From NCBI GenBank assembly GCA_910585605.1, contig CAJUFL010000015.1, positions 14,450-68,369 of the forward strand: 53,920 bases of DNA. Reading direction: 5' to 3'. The notes beneath the pieces were generated by a model. That model saw nothing but the letters and a program-made list of their open reading frames with translations. It made no database searches and was not told the DNA's origin. How positions within the stretch are numbered: the stretch's first letter is position 1; each line of letters starts with the position of its first letter. Source of the stretch: an uncultured Lachnospiraceae bacterium. GTDB lineage: Bacteria > Bacillota > Clostridia > Lachnospirales > Lachnospiraceae. Below, piece after piece: positions 34,758-43,149 of the stretch. The position numbers and the translations under genes are program-made.

Positions 34758-36080
34758 ATGAACTATGAGGATATGACTTTGCAGGAACTTAAGAATGTAG
34801 CAAAGGAACTAGGGATCAAGGGCGTTACGGTTATGAAAAAAGATGAATTGATAGATCTTTTGAATGCAGTAAAGGGACATCAGAAGGAAACTGTTAAAAA
34901 GGAAAAGAAGGATACCGTAAAAGCAGATGCTGTTGATATGAATCTTGACAGTGGCAAAGAAGCTAATGGTATATTGGAGGTTATGTCGGATGGCTTTGGT
35001 TTTATCCGTTGTGAGAATTATCTTCCGGGTGAGAACGATATCTATGTTTCGCCGGCACAGATCAAACGTTTTAATTTGAAAACGGGTGATATTGTTATTG
35101 GTAATCAGAAGGTTAAAACAGAAAAAGAAAAATTCGCAGCGCTTTTATATATTAAAACAATTAACGGATATTCAGTGGAAGAGGCAATGAAACGTAAAAA
35201 TTTCGAAAATCTGACGCCTGTTTTCCCAGATGAAAGAATAAAGCTTGAGAATGAACATGCCAAGGGTGTTTCCATGCGTATTATGGATTTGCTGGCACCG
35301 ATTGGAAAGGGGCAAAGGGGAATGATTGTGGCACCGCCCAAAGCAGGTAAGACGACTCTGCTTAAGCAGATTGCCATCAGTATCAGCAGAACTTACCGGG
35401 ATATGCACCTTATTGTACTGCTGATTGACGAACGCCCAGAGGAGGTTACGGATATCAGGGAATCCATAGAGGGACCGAATGTGGAAGTCATTTATTCTAC
35501 TTTCGATGAACTACCAGAGCATCATAAGCGTGTATCTGAGATGGTATTGGAGCGTGCGAAGCGTTTAGTGGAGCACAAAGAAAATGTTGTAATCCTGCTG
35601 GATTCCATTACCAGACTGGCGAGAGCTTATAATCTTACGGTTCCTCCAAGTGGAAGAACTTTGACTGGAGGACTGGATCCGGCGGCTCTGCATATGCCAA
35701 AGAAATTTTTCGGAGCAGCAAGGAATATGCGTGAAGGCGGTTCCCTGACGGTATTGGCAACGGCATTGGTAGAGACCGGTTCTAAAATGGATGATGTCGT
35801 ATTTGAAGAGTTTAAAGGAACTGGTAATATGGAGCTGGTTCTTGACCGCAAGCTTTCGGAAAAGAGGATTTTTCCTGCTATTGATATTGCAAAATCAGGG
35901 ACAAGGCGGGATGATCTGCTGTTAACTCCTTTAGAGCGGGAAGCAGTGTATGCCATGCATAAAGAATTCTCCGGTAACAGGGGAGAGGAATCGATAGAAG
36001 AAGTGTTGAAGCTTTTTGTGAGAACGAAGGATAATCAGGAGTTTTTGGATTTAGTAAAGCGTTCTTTGTTGAGAAAATAG
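34758..36080 (+). CDS. rho: Transcription termination factor Rho
   Basis: A hexameric RNA helicase that ends transcription. The 440 residues have the Rho N-terminal helical domain (LQELKNVAKELGIKG), a short Lys/Asp-rich insert (residues 45-70), the cold-shock RNA-binding domain (GILEVMSDGFGFIR), Walker A APPKAGKTTLLKQ (about residue 192), Walker B VVILLDSITRLARAYN, and the C-terminal LDRKLSEKRIFPAID. AGGAAGGAG precedes the ATG. It sits before rpmE as is common in Firmicutes. Confidence 0.96.
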   Translation: MNYEDMTLQELKNVAKELGIKGVTVMKKDELIDLLNAVKGHQKETVKKEKKDTVKADAVDMNLDSGKEANGILEVMSDGFGFIRCENYLPGENDIYVSPAQIKRFNLKTGDIVIGNQKVKTEKEKFAALLYIKTINGYSVEEAMKRKNFENLTPVFPDERIKLENEHAKGVSMRIMDLLAPIGKGQRGMIVAPPKAGKTTLLKQIAISISRTYRDMHLIVLLIDERPEEVTDIRESIEGPNVEVIYSTFDELPEHHKRVSEMVLERAKRLVEHKENVVILLDSITRLARAYNLTVPPSGRTLTGGLDPAALHMPKKFFGAARNMREGGSLTVLATALVETGSKMDDVVFEEFKGTGNMELVLDRKLSEKRIFPAIDIAKSGTRRDDLLLTPLEREAVYAMHKEFSGNRGEESIEEVLKLFVRTKDNQEFLDLVKRSLLRK

Positions 36081-36107
36081 TAAAGTTATTATTAAGAGAA
36101 AAAGTGC

Positions 36108-36136
36108 TTGCAATTATATGATAAGCATGGTAAAAT
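36108..36136 (+). promoter_or_regulatory. Promoter of rpmE
   Basis: TTGCAA (36108-36113), a 17-nt spacer, TGG and TAAAAT (36131-36136). It gives rpmE its own transcript besides any read-through from rho. Confidence 0.65.
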
Positions 36137-36150
36137 ACAGAAGTTGTTTA

Positions 36151-36170
36151 GGCGGGTTGGAATCTGCCAA
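36151..36170 (+). promoter_or_regulatory. Leader hairpin upstream of rpmE
   Basis: GGCGGG pairs with TCTGCC (two G-U pairs) around a TTGGAA loop shortly before the L31 ribosome site. It may be an L31 autoregulatory leader; this is inferred from position only. Confidence 0.35.
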
Positions 36171-36192
36171 TATATTTTGAGAGGTGTATACG

Positions 36193-36402
36193 ATGAGAGA
36201 AGGAATTCATCCAAATTATTATCAGGCAAAAGTGGTTTGTAACTGTGGTAACGAGTTTGTAACGGGTTCAACCAAGGAAGAGATTCATGTAGAGATTTGT
36301 TCTAAATGTCATTCTTTCTATACAGGTCAGCAAAAGGCAGCACAGGCTCGTGGTCGTATTGATAAGTTCAATCGTAAGTACGGAGTTAATCAGGCTAATT
36401 AG
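36193..36402 (+). CDS. rpmE: 50S ribosomal protein L31, zinc-binding form
   Basis: A 69-residue L31. VVCNCGNEF and EICSKCHSFYTG supply the CxC and CxxC Cys ligands of the zinc-containing form, as opposed to the Cys-less paralogue used under zinc limitation. ATG 36193 follows GAGAGGTG; a GTG at 36184 overlaps that ribosome site and is rejected. The gene has its own promoter and is followed by a terminator, so it is probably mainly monocistronic. Confidence 0.95.
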   Translation: MREGIHPNYYQAKVVCNCGNEFVTGSTKEEIHVEICSKCHSFYTGQQKAAQARGRIDKFNRKYGVNQAN

Positions 36403-36412
36403 TAACGGTTCT

Positions 36413-36442
36413 AGGTTGGGATTGAATAATCTCAACCTTTTT
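36413..36442 (+). terminator. Terminator after rpmE
   Basis: AGGTTGGGATT pairs with AATCTCAACCT (one G-U pair) around a 4-nt loop, followed by TTTTT. Confidence 0.85.
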
Positions 36443-36473
36443 GCGTTATAAGCATGAACGCAGTTTTTGAATG

Positions 36474-36505
36474 AATATGCTGACAGCTTGCTGTCAGGCA
36501 TATTT
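36474..36505. repeat. Inverted repeat between rpmE and DUF1385
   Basis: AATATGCTGACAGC pairs with GCTGTCAGGCATATT, 14 bp with one bulged base. No T-run follows. The rest of the gap to 36639 shows no further feature. Confidence 0.6.
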
Positions 36506-36639
36506 AACAAAAACTATGTGAATGCAAACGATCACCGAGAAGAAGCAAAATCGAGGTGCTTTCATGCGAATAAAGGGAAAATAATCGAATACCGGATTAA
36601 AGTACAGATAGATTTTTTGAAAGAATAGAGGTTTGTATC

Positions 36640-37602
36640 ATGGAAGAGAGATTACCAAAGGGAACACTTGGCGGTCAGGCGGTAATTGAGGGCGTTATGA
36701 TGAAAGGTCCGAAAAGCTATTCCGTCGCAGTAAGAAAACCGGATCACAAGATAGAAGTAAAACTGCAAAAACATCAGTCATTTGGAGACAGACATGCCGT
36801 TTGTAAGGTACCGTTTATCCGAGGAGTCGTAAATTTTGCGGAAGCAATGGTAATAGGAATGAAAACTCTTACCTATTCGTCCTCTTTTTATGAAGAGGAT
36901 GAGATAGAGACAAAAGCAGATAAGCTGTTTAAGGATATTTTTAAGGAAAAGGCAGAAAATGTAATTATCGGATTTACGGTTCTGCTATCCGTTATTATCG
37001 CAGTTGCACTGTTTATGATGCTGCCGGCAGTTTTGGCAGAGATTATCGGGAAATGGGTAAAAAGTCATATCTGGCTTTCGGTGATAGAGGGTGTGATACG
37101 TCTTGTGATTTTTATTATTTATGTGCTTTTAATTTCACAGATGGAAGATATTAAGAGAGTATTTATGTATCATGGGGCAGAGCATAAGACGATTAACTGC
37201 TATGAATCAGGAGAAAAACTGACTCCGGAAAATGTTGCGAGGCATACCCGTTATCATAAACGTTGTGGAACCAGTTTTTTATTCATAGTTATGATTGTCA
37301 GTATTTTTGTATTTATGTTTATCACGGCTGAACAGATGTGGCTGCGTTTTTTACTGCGACTGATACTGGTTCCAGTGGTGGCAGGTATTTCTTACGAATT
37401 TATCCGGCTGGCAGGAAGATACGACAATGCATTTTTTAATATTTTAAGTAAACCTGGAATGTGGATTCAGAAGCTGACTACCAAAGAGCCGGAAGAGGAA
37501 ATGATTCAGGTAGCTATTATCTCAGTGGAAGCGGTCTTATATGGGAAAACTTATGTGGATGCAGTTAACGAGGCACAGGGAATTGGTGTATCAAAGGATT
37601 AA
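36640..37602 (+). CDS. DUF1385 family membrane protein
   Basis: A 320-residue integral membrane protein of the DUF1385 family. The N-terminus has the family signature GGQAVIEGVMMKGP, then an amphipathic region, and about four to five membrane segments (around residues 105-130, 138-160, 207-225, 228-250). A HGAEHKTINCYE motif lies in the middle. The function is unknown; the gene is widely found between rpmE and prmC/prfA in Firmicutes, which suggests a link to translation or its quality control. GAGG lies 10 nt before the ATG. Confidence 0.9.
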   Translation: MEERLPKGTLGGQAVIEGVMMKGPKSYSVAVRKPDHKIEVKLQKHQSFGDRHAVCKVPFIRGVVNFAEAMVIGMKTLTYSSSFYEEDEIETKADKLFKDIFKEKAENVIIGFTVLLSVIIAVALFMMLPAVLAEIIGKWVKSHIWLSVIEGVIRLVIFIIYVLLISQMEDIKRVFMYHGAEHKTINCYESGEKLTPENVARHTRYHKRCGTSFLFIVMIVSIFVFMFITAEQMWLRFLLRLILVPVVAGISYEFIRLAGRYDNAFFNILSKPGMWIQKLTTKEPEEEMIQVAIISVEAVLYGKTYVDAVNEAQGIGVSKD

Positions 37603-37657
37603 AGAATGGCAGACCGGGTGCTGTTTTACAAATCAGTTACAGGCGGGAGGCAGATGA

Positions 37658-38545
37658 ATGGCTACAATTCGGGAATTACTAACTCTTGGAAAAGAGAAAC
37701 TGGAAAGCAGTGGGAACGAATATGCAAAATATGAACGGAAGGTGCTGTTAGAAGAAGTCCTCGGCTGCAATTATATGTATATGCTGATGAATGGAGAAGA
37801 AGAGGTTTCCGGTGGGAAGGAAAAGAAGTATCTTAATCTGATAGAACGAAGATGTGCACATGCTCCGTTACAATATCTGCTGGGATATGCACATTTTATG
37901 GATTATACTTTTTATGTAAATGAGAATGTTTTAATTCCTAGAAATGACACGGAGATTTTAGTAGAATGTGCCAATAAAATATTAGGTGATATGACAGGAA
38001 ATTTTTCTACGGAAACAGAGCAGGAAGAAAAGGGAAAATCTGAAAATTCTGTTCAGGTATTGGATTTATGCTGCGGTACCGGCTGTATCGGCATTTCTTT
38101 AAAATTATATCATCAGGGGATCGCACTTACTCTGGCAGATGTTTCCAAAGAGGCTTTAGAGGTTACAAAGCGTAATCTGGAAAAACATGATGTTAAGGGA
38201 GAACTTATATGCAGTAGTCTTTTCCAGAAAATTACAGGGAAAATGGATATGATAGTCAGCAATCCGCCTTACATTGAAAGCAGGGTGATTGATACATTGA
38301 TGCCGGAGGTAAAGGACCATGAGCCGTTGCTGGCACTGGATGGCGGTGAGGACGGACTTGATTTTTATAGAAAAATTACAATGCAGGCACCGGAATATTT
38401 AAATACCGGGGGGTGGCTGTTATTTGAAATAGGGTATAACCAGAAAGAGGCAGTGTTACAGATTATGAAAGCACAAGGTTTTAAGGATATAGCAGTGAAA
38501 ACGGATTATGCAGGTCTTGACCGTGTTGTATATGGGCACTTGTAG
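37658..38545 (+). CDS. prmC: Release factor glutamine N5-methyltransferase
   Basis: Methylates the Gln of the GGQ motif of release factors RF1 and RF2, using S-adenosylmethionine. The 295 residues have the PrmC N-terminal helical domain, a SAM-binding motif VLDLCCGTGCIGISLKL, and the catalytic NPPY in VSNPPYIES (about residues 202-205). GGGAGG lies upstream of the ATG. It is placed directly before prfA, its substrate's gene, with a 46-nt gap. Confidence 0.95.
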   Translation: MATIRELLTLGKEKLESSGNEYAKYERKVLLEEVLGCNYMYMLMNGEEEVSGGKEKKYLNLIERRCAHAPLQYLLGYAHFMDYTFYVNENVLIPRNDTEILVECANKILGDMTGNFSTETEQEEKGKSENSVQVLDLCCGTGCIGISLKLYHQGIALTLADVSKEALEVTKRNLEKHDVKGELICSSLFQKITGKMDMIVSNPPYIESRVIDTLMPEVKDHEPLLALDGGEDGLDFYRKITMQAPEYLNTGGWLLFEIGYNQKEAVLQIMKAQGFKDIAVKTDYAGLDRVVYGHL

Positions 38546-38591
38546 CAGTGCATGATGAAAAATCAGAAAAGAAAAAGAGAGGGATAGGAAT

Positions 38592-39665
38592 ATGTTTGAT
38601 AAATTAGAAGATATATTGGCACGTTATGAGTCCGTGTTAGAACAGCTGAGTGATCCGGATGTTTTGAATGACCAGGAAAAATACACAGCACTTATGAAGG
38701 AGCAGAGTGATCTGGCTCCGATTGCAGACAAATATAAGGAATATCTGGCGGCAAAACAGGCTATTGAAGACAGTCTTGCAATGTTAGAGGAAGAAAAAGA
38801 CGAAGAGATGCGTGAACTTGCAAAAGAGGAGTTAAATGATTCCAAGGATGCAGTGGAGCGTATTGAAAATGAATTAAAAATCCTGCTTCTGCCAAAGGAT
38901 CCGAATGATGAAAAAAATGTAGTAGTGGAATTAAGGGCCGGTGCAGGCGGAGATGAATCTGCCCTGTTTGCTGCGGAGGTTTTTCGTATGTATCAGAAAT
39001 ATGCAGATAGAATGCATTGGAAGACAGAATTGATCAGCTTAAATGAAAACGGGATTGGCGGTTTTAAGGAATGTTCTTTTATGATCAATGGGAAAGGTGC
39101 ATTTTCACGTTTGAAATACGAAAGCGGGGTACATCGTGTGCAACGTGTTCCGGAAACGGAGTCCGGTGGAAGAATCCATACTTCTACCATGACAGTCGCC
39201 ATTATGCCGGAGGCAGAGGAAGTAGATTTTGAACTGGATATGAATGATTGTAAGTTTGATGTGTTCCGTGCATCGGGAAACGGCGGGCAGTGTGTCAATA
39301 CAACGGATTCTGCGGTGCGTCTTACCCATATACCGACAGGAATTGTTATTTCGTGTCAGGATGAGAAGTCACAGCTTAAGAACAAAGATAAAGCCCTTAA
39401 GGTTTTACGTGCCAAGTTATACGATTTGGAATTGCAAAAAGCTCATGATGCAGAGGCAGAACTCCGTAAGAGCCAGGTGGGAACCGGTGACCGTTCGGAA
39501 AAAATCCGTACGTATAATTTCCCTCAGGGACGTGTGACGGATCACAGGATTAAGCTTACCCTTCATAAGTTAGATCAGGTCATGAACGGGGATTTAGATG
39601 AGGTTATTGATAGTCTGACGGCTGCTGACCAGGCGGCAAAACTCGCAAAAATGAATGAGGCATAA
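38592..39665 (+). CDS. prfA: Peptide chain release factor 1
   Basis: Recognises UAA and UAG stop codons. The 357 residues include the PxT-type recognition region VPETESGGRIHTSTM and the catalytic GGQ in SGNGGQCVNTTDSAVRL (about residue 231). The domain order (helical N-terminal, codon-recognition, GGQ, C-terminal) is complete. It sits between prmC and hisC, and GAGAGGGA lies upstream of the ATG. Confidence 0.96.
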   Translation: MFDKLEDILARYESVLEQLSDPDVLNDQEKYTALMKEQSDLAPIADKYKEYLAAKQAIEDSLAMLEEEKDEEMRELAKEELNDSKDAVERIENELKILLLPKDPNDEKNVVVELRAGAGGDESALFAAEVFRMYQKYADRMHWKTELISLNENGIGGFKECSFMINGKGAFSRLKYESGVHRVQRVPETESGGRIHTSTMTVAIMPEAEEVDFELDMNDCKFDVFRASGNGGQCVNTTDSAVRLTHIPTGIVISCQDEKSQLKNKDKALKVLRAKLYDLELQKAHDAEAELRKSQVGTGDRSEKIRTYNFPQGRVTDHRIKLTLHKLDQVMNGDLDEVIDSLTAADQAAKLAKMNEA

Positions 39666-39688
39666 AAAGAAGTGAGGAACATAAAGAT

Positions 39689-40753
39689 ATGAAACCATGG
39701 GAAAAAAATATTCGGAGAGTAACTCCTTATACACCGGGAGAACAGCCAAAAGAAAAGGACATTATCAAATTAAATACGAATGAAAATCCCTATCCGCCTT
39801 CTCCAAAAGTGATGGAGGCAGAATTAGAATTGGAACAGCTGCGTTTTTACCCGGATCCATCGGCAATGGAGCTGGTAGAAGCGATTGCCCGGTATCATGG
39901 ATTAAACAATGACCAGATATTTGTGGGTGTTGGTTCAGATGATGTGCTTGCTATGTCATTTCTCACTTTTTTTAATTCTGACAAACCGGTGCTCTTTCCG
40001 GATATTACATATAGTTTTTATGATGTATGGGCGGATTTGTTTCGTATCCCATATGAGACAAAAGCATTAGATGATGATTTTTGTCTGGTGGCAAAGGATT
40101 ATTATGCGGCAAATGGGGGAGTGATTTTCCCAAACCCCAATGCACCTACAGGGATTGCAGAGAAACTTTCTTTTGTGAAGGATATATTAGATCATAATCA
40201 GGATGTGGTTGTGATTGTGGATGAAGCATATATAGATTTTGGCGGGGAGTCTGCGTGTACATTGCTGGATCAATATGAAAATTTGCTGGTAGTCCGCACG
40301 TTTTCCAAATCACGTTCTTTAGCAGGGATGCGGATTGGTTATGCCATGGGGAACAAAAAACTGATTCAGGTATTAAATGATGTAAAATACAGCTTTAATT
40401 CGTATACAATGAATTATCCGACCATTGTGATGGGAAAAGCCAGCATAGAAGATGAAGCATATTTCCGGGAGACTGTGGCAAAGGTTGTTAAAACAAGGGA
40501 ATGGTTCAAAGAGGAGCTTGCAAGATTAGGATTTCTTTATTTTGAATCCAGTGCTAATTTTGTATTTGCAGGGCATAAAGAGATTCCCGCAAAGGATATT
40601 TTTGAGGCAGCAAGGAATAAAAAGATATTTATCAGATATTTTGATAAACCAAGAATTCGAGATTATCTGCGTATTTCCATTGGAACAGATGAAGAAATGA
40701 AAGTATTGGTATCATTTCTTGAACAATTTGTGAAGGAATGGAAAAACACTTGA
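39689..40753 (+). CDS. hisC: Histidinol-phosphate aminotransferase
   Basis: A PLP-dependent class I/II aminotransferase of histidine synthesis. The 354 residues have KLNTNENPYPPSPKV near the N-terminus, DEAYIDF for the cofactor Asp, and the Schiff-base Lys in TFSKSRSLAGMRIGYA (about residue 207). A C-terminal RISIGTDEEM region fits HisC. It follows prfA by 23 nt, so it is probably in the same operon, far from other his genes. CobD-type or aromatic aminotransferase activity cannot be excluded. A strong terminator follows. Confidence 0.88.
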   Translation: MKPWEKNIRRVTPYTPGEQPKEKDIIKLNTNENPYPPSPKVMEAELELEQLRFYPDPSAMELVEAIARYHGLNNDQIFVGVGSDDVLAMSFLTFFNSDKPVLFPDITYSFYDVWADLFRIPYETKALDDDFCLVAKDYYAANGGVIFPNPNAPTGIAEKLSFVKDILDHNQDVVVIVDEAYIDFGGESACTLLDQYENLLVVRTFSKSRSLAGMRIGYAMGNKKLIQVLNDVKYSFNSYTMNYPTIVMGKASIEDEAYFRETVAKVVKTREWFKEELARLGFLYFESSANFVFAGHKEIPAKDIFEAARNKKIFIRYFDKPRIRDYLRISIGTDEEMKVLVSFLEQFVKEWKNT

Positions 40754-40763
40754 CGAAATGACA

Positions 40764-40806
40764 ATGAATCCGTTATGATAAGTCTACACATAACGGATTC
40801 ATTTAT
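40764..40806 (+). terminator. Terminator after hisC
   Basis: A perfect 14-bp stem, ATGAATCCGTTATG with its complement (40764-40777, 40789-40802), followed by TTAT-rich sequence. It closes the DUF1385-hisC unit. Confidence 0.85.
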
Positions 40807-40985
40807 ATTTATTTATCTGTGATACAGTTTCGTATCAGATTTCTCATTTTATAATTATATTACGTACAATAGCAGGATATATCTGTGATTTTCGTACAAT
40901 TCTGAATTTTTCCAGGCAAACATTAAGGAGAAAGAACAGACGATCAGCTTTGCGGCGTTGTCTGTAGGAATAGGAGAATTGTATT

Positions 40986-41993
40986 ATGAATTATCAAGAA
41001 TTTTTGGAGTATATTAAAGATAATCTGGCTCAATATTTAGAACAGCAGGAACAGTTAAGCAAGGGGCAGACAGACGAAGGCAGGAAGAATAATACTCAAA
41101 GGGAGAAAAAGGAGAACTATCTGGTAGAACTCCATAAAGTGATCAAGAATAACGGAATTTTTTTAGATGGAATTACGATCAGAAAAGAAGGAGAGAACAT
41201 CAGTCCCAATATTTATCTGAATTCTTATTTTGAGAGTTATCAGATGGGGAAACCGTTAGCAATCATTATGGAGGAGATTATATATTGTTACCAGAGGGCA
41301 AAAGCGGAAAATGCTTTACAGGTTGCAGATGTATTGGATTTTAAACTGGTAAAGGATAAGATTGTACTCAGGCTGGTACATTATGAAAAGAACAAGGAAC
41401 AGCTCAAATGCTGTCCATACAAAAAATACCTGGATCTGGCAGTTACTTTTCGGTATATTGCCAGTAAGGATGCCATGGGAATCGCCAGTTCCCTGATAAC
41501 CAACCAGGAATTTGAAGCATGGGGAATCGGAATAGAAGAATTGTACAGGATTGCCCTCTTTAATACGATGCGGGAATTTCCGTGGCGTATGGATTCTCTG
41601 GCAAAGGTCATATTCGAGAGTTTTCAGACAAAGGATAAGGAAAGGCTTTTAAAGGAAGTACTGCGTGGAGCGGAATCTTTTGAAGAGATGGAAAATGGAG
41701 TGAATATGTATGTTCTTACGAATGATACAGGATTAAATGGGGCTACCTGTATTTTATATGATAATGTAATTAAGAATTTTGCCAAGGTTCAGGAAAGCAA
41801 TGTATTTTTGCTGCCATCAAGTGTGCATGAGATGATGTTAGTACCGGAAGATGAAGATACAGATCCAGGATTTTTGTCACAGCTGGTAATAGAAGCCAAT
41901 CAGAATGCAGTAGGGTTTATTGACCTGTTATCCGATCATATTTATTATTACGACAGGGAAAAGGATCAGGTTATAATATATGGACAGAATTAA
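40986..41993 (+). CDS. DUF5688 family protein
   Basis: A 335-residue protein whose N-terminal half (NYQEFLEYIK, HKVIKNNGIFLDGITIRKEG, SPNIYLNSYFESY) resembles the DUF5688 family found in Lachnospiraceae. No enzyme motif, signal peptide or membrane segment is visible. Family function is unknown; it was recognised by pattern. GGAG lies before the ATG. The 232-nt gap upstream shows a small TGATAC/GTATCA hairpin (40819-40836) and A+T-rich sequence but no clear promoter. It is probably monocistronic. Confidence 0.7.
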   Translation: MNYQEFLEYIKDNLAQYLEQQEQLSKGQTDEGRKNNTQREKKENYLVELHKVIKNNGIFLDGITIRKEGENISPNIYLNSYFESYQMGKPLAIIMEEIIYCYQRAKAENALQVADVLDFKLVKDKIVLRLVHYEKNKEQLKCCPYKKYLDLAVTFRYIASKDAMGIASSLITNQEFEAWGIGIEELYRIALFNTMREFPWRMDSLAKVIFESFQTKDKERLLKEVLRGAESFEEMENGVNMYVLTNDTGLNGATCILYDNVIKNFAKVQESNVFLLPSSVHEMMLVPEDEDTDPGFLSQLVIEANQNAVGFIDLLSDHIYYYDREKDQVIIYGQN

Positions 41994-42007
41994 ATAATCA
42001 TGAGTTA

Positions 42008-42036
42008 TTGACAAATAGGACAGTATGCCATACAAT
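42008..42036 (+). promoter_or_regulatory. Promoter of the TetR-receiver operon
   Basis: TTGACA (42008-42013), a 17-nt spacer and TACAAT (42031-42036), close to consensus. The start near 42043 supports the ATG at 42080 for the regulator. Confidence 0.75.
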
Positions 42037-42079
42037 AAAATAGCAGGTGAATAAAGGTTCACAATTGTGGGGGTTGTGT

Positions 42080-42679
42080 ATGAATAATAATTTTGTTAAT
42101 AGAAAAGATAGGATTATTGCTTCTGCCCTTGAGATTATAAGCGAAGCAGGGTTAGCCTCACTTACTACAAAGACGCTGGCAATGAAAGAGAATATGTCAG
42201 AGTCCTTACTTTATCGATATTTTGGAGGTATTGAAGAAGTATTGGTAGAAGTTGTTGATAACTTTACTAAATTTGATAACAGCATTATTGCAACAATTGA
42301 GGCAAAGGATATTTCACATTTAGATAAGGTATTAGAATTATTGAAAACCTTCAGTACATATTATAGCGGATATAAGGAAATTGCAGCGGTTGTGTTGAAT
42401 TATGAGGAGTTTCTGCATAATGTCAATACAAGGGAAATGATTGCAACATGTATCGCAGTACGGACAAATTTCATTAGGAAAGAGATAGAAGCAGCAATCA
42501 AAGAAAGAGAGATTGTAGATATTTTTACTCCAGAAGAATTGGCTGATATTTTTATGGGGAGCCTTGACAGAGATTTGTTAAACCGAAGAATCCAGAATGA
42601 TAATAAAACACATATACAGGTAGTGACATCTATAGTGGACAAGCTGGCTGATATGCTGAGAATAAGAGAAGATTCATAA
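42080..42679 (+). CDS. TetR/AcrR-family transcriptional regulator
   Basis: A 199-residue regulator with an N-terminal helix-turn-helix (RIIASALEIISEAGLASLTT, then ENMSESLLYRYFGG, about residues 10-50) and a helical ligand-binding C-terminal domain. The open frame extends to GTG 42047, but the promoter would start transcription almost there; ATG 42080 has GGGGG upstream. The ligand and targets are unknown. A single-domain receiver gene follows 51 nt later in the same direction, an unusual pairing. Confidence 0.88.
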   Translation: MNNNFVNRKDRIIASALEIISEAGLASLTTKTLAMKENMSESLLYRYFGGIEEVLVEVVDNFTKFDNSIIATIEAKDISHLDKVLELLKTFSTYYSGYKEIAAVVLNYEEFLHNVNTREMIATCIAVRTNFIRKEIEAAIKEREIVDIFTPEELADIFMGSLDRDLLNRRIQNDNKTHIQVVTSIVDKLADMLRIREDS

Positions 42680-42730
42680 AATGTAATGTGGAGACAGAAA
42701 TAATATGCACAAATAGTTTGGAGGACCCAT

Positions 42731-43132
42731 ATGAGAATATTAATTGCTGATGATGATTTTGTGAATAGGAGATTTTTGGAAAGGATATTTAGCGGATATG
42801 GTGAGGTGGTTGCGGTTGACAACGGAATGTCTGCCGTGGATGAAGCCGCAAAGGGCATAGAAGAGCGGGAGCTTTTTGATTTGATTTGTTTAGATATCAT
42901 GATGACCAGATTAGACGGTTATAAGACATTAGAAGCAATAAGAGAAGCCGAGAGCAAATATGCAGTGTTAGAGGAAGAGAGAGCAAAAGTTATAATGATC
43001 AGTGCTTTGGATGAGGTTGTCTTAGACAGCATTCAGGTTTGTGATGATTATGATGCTTATATCTGTAAGCCGATTGTTGTAGATAAGTTTGAGCAGCTGT
43101 TAGAAAAGATGGGTTTTCATAAAATAGCATAG
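42731..43132 (+). CDS. Stand-alone response regulator receiver (CheY-like)
   Basis: A 133-residue receiver domain without output domain. Acidic pocket ADDD at residues 6-9, phosphoacceptor Asp55 in CLDIMM, the conserved Ser in MISALDE, and Lys in CKPIVV (about 114). Such proteins pass signals by protein contacts, as CheY does to the flagellar motor. GGAGG precedes the ATG. No histidine kinase or chemotaxis gene is near, so the partner is unknown; the chemotaxis receptor at 4300 is too far away to infer a link. Confidence 0.88.
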   Translation: MRILIADDDFVNRRFLERIFSGYGEVVAVDNGMSAVDEAAKGIEERELFDLICLDIMMTRLDGYKTLEAIREAESKYAVLEEERAKVIMISALDEVVLDSIQVCDDYDAYICKPIVVDKFEQLLEKMGFHKIA

Positions 43133-43149
43133 AGGCAGAAGGGATATTC

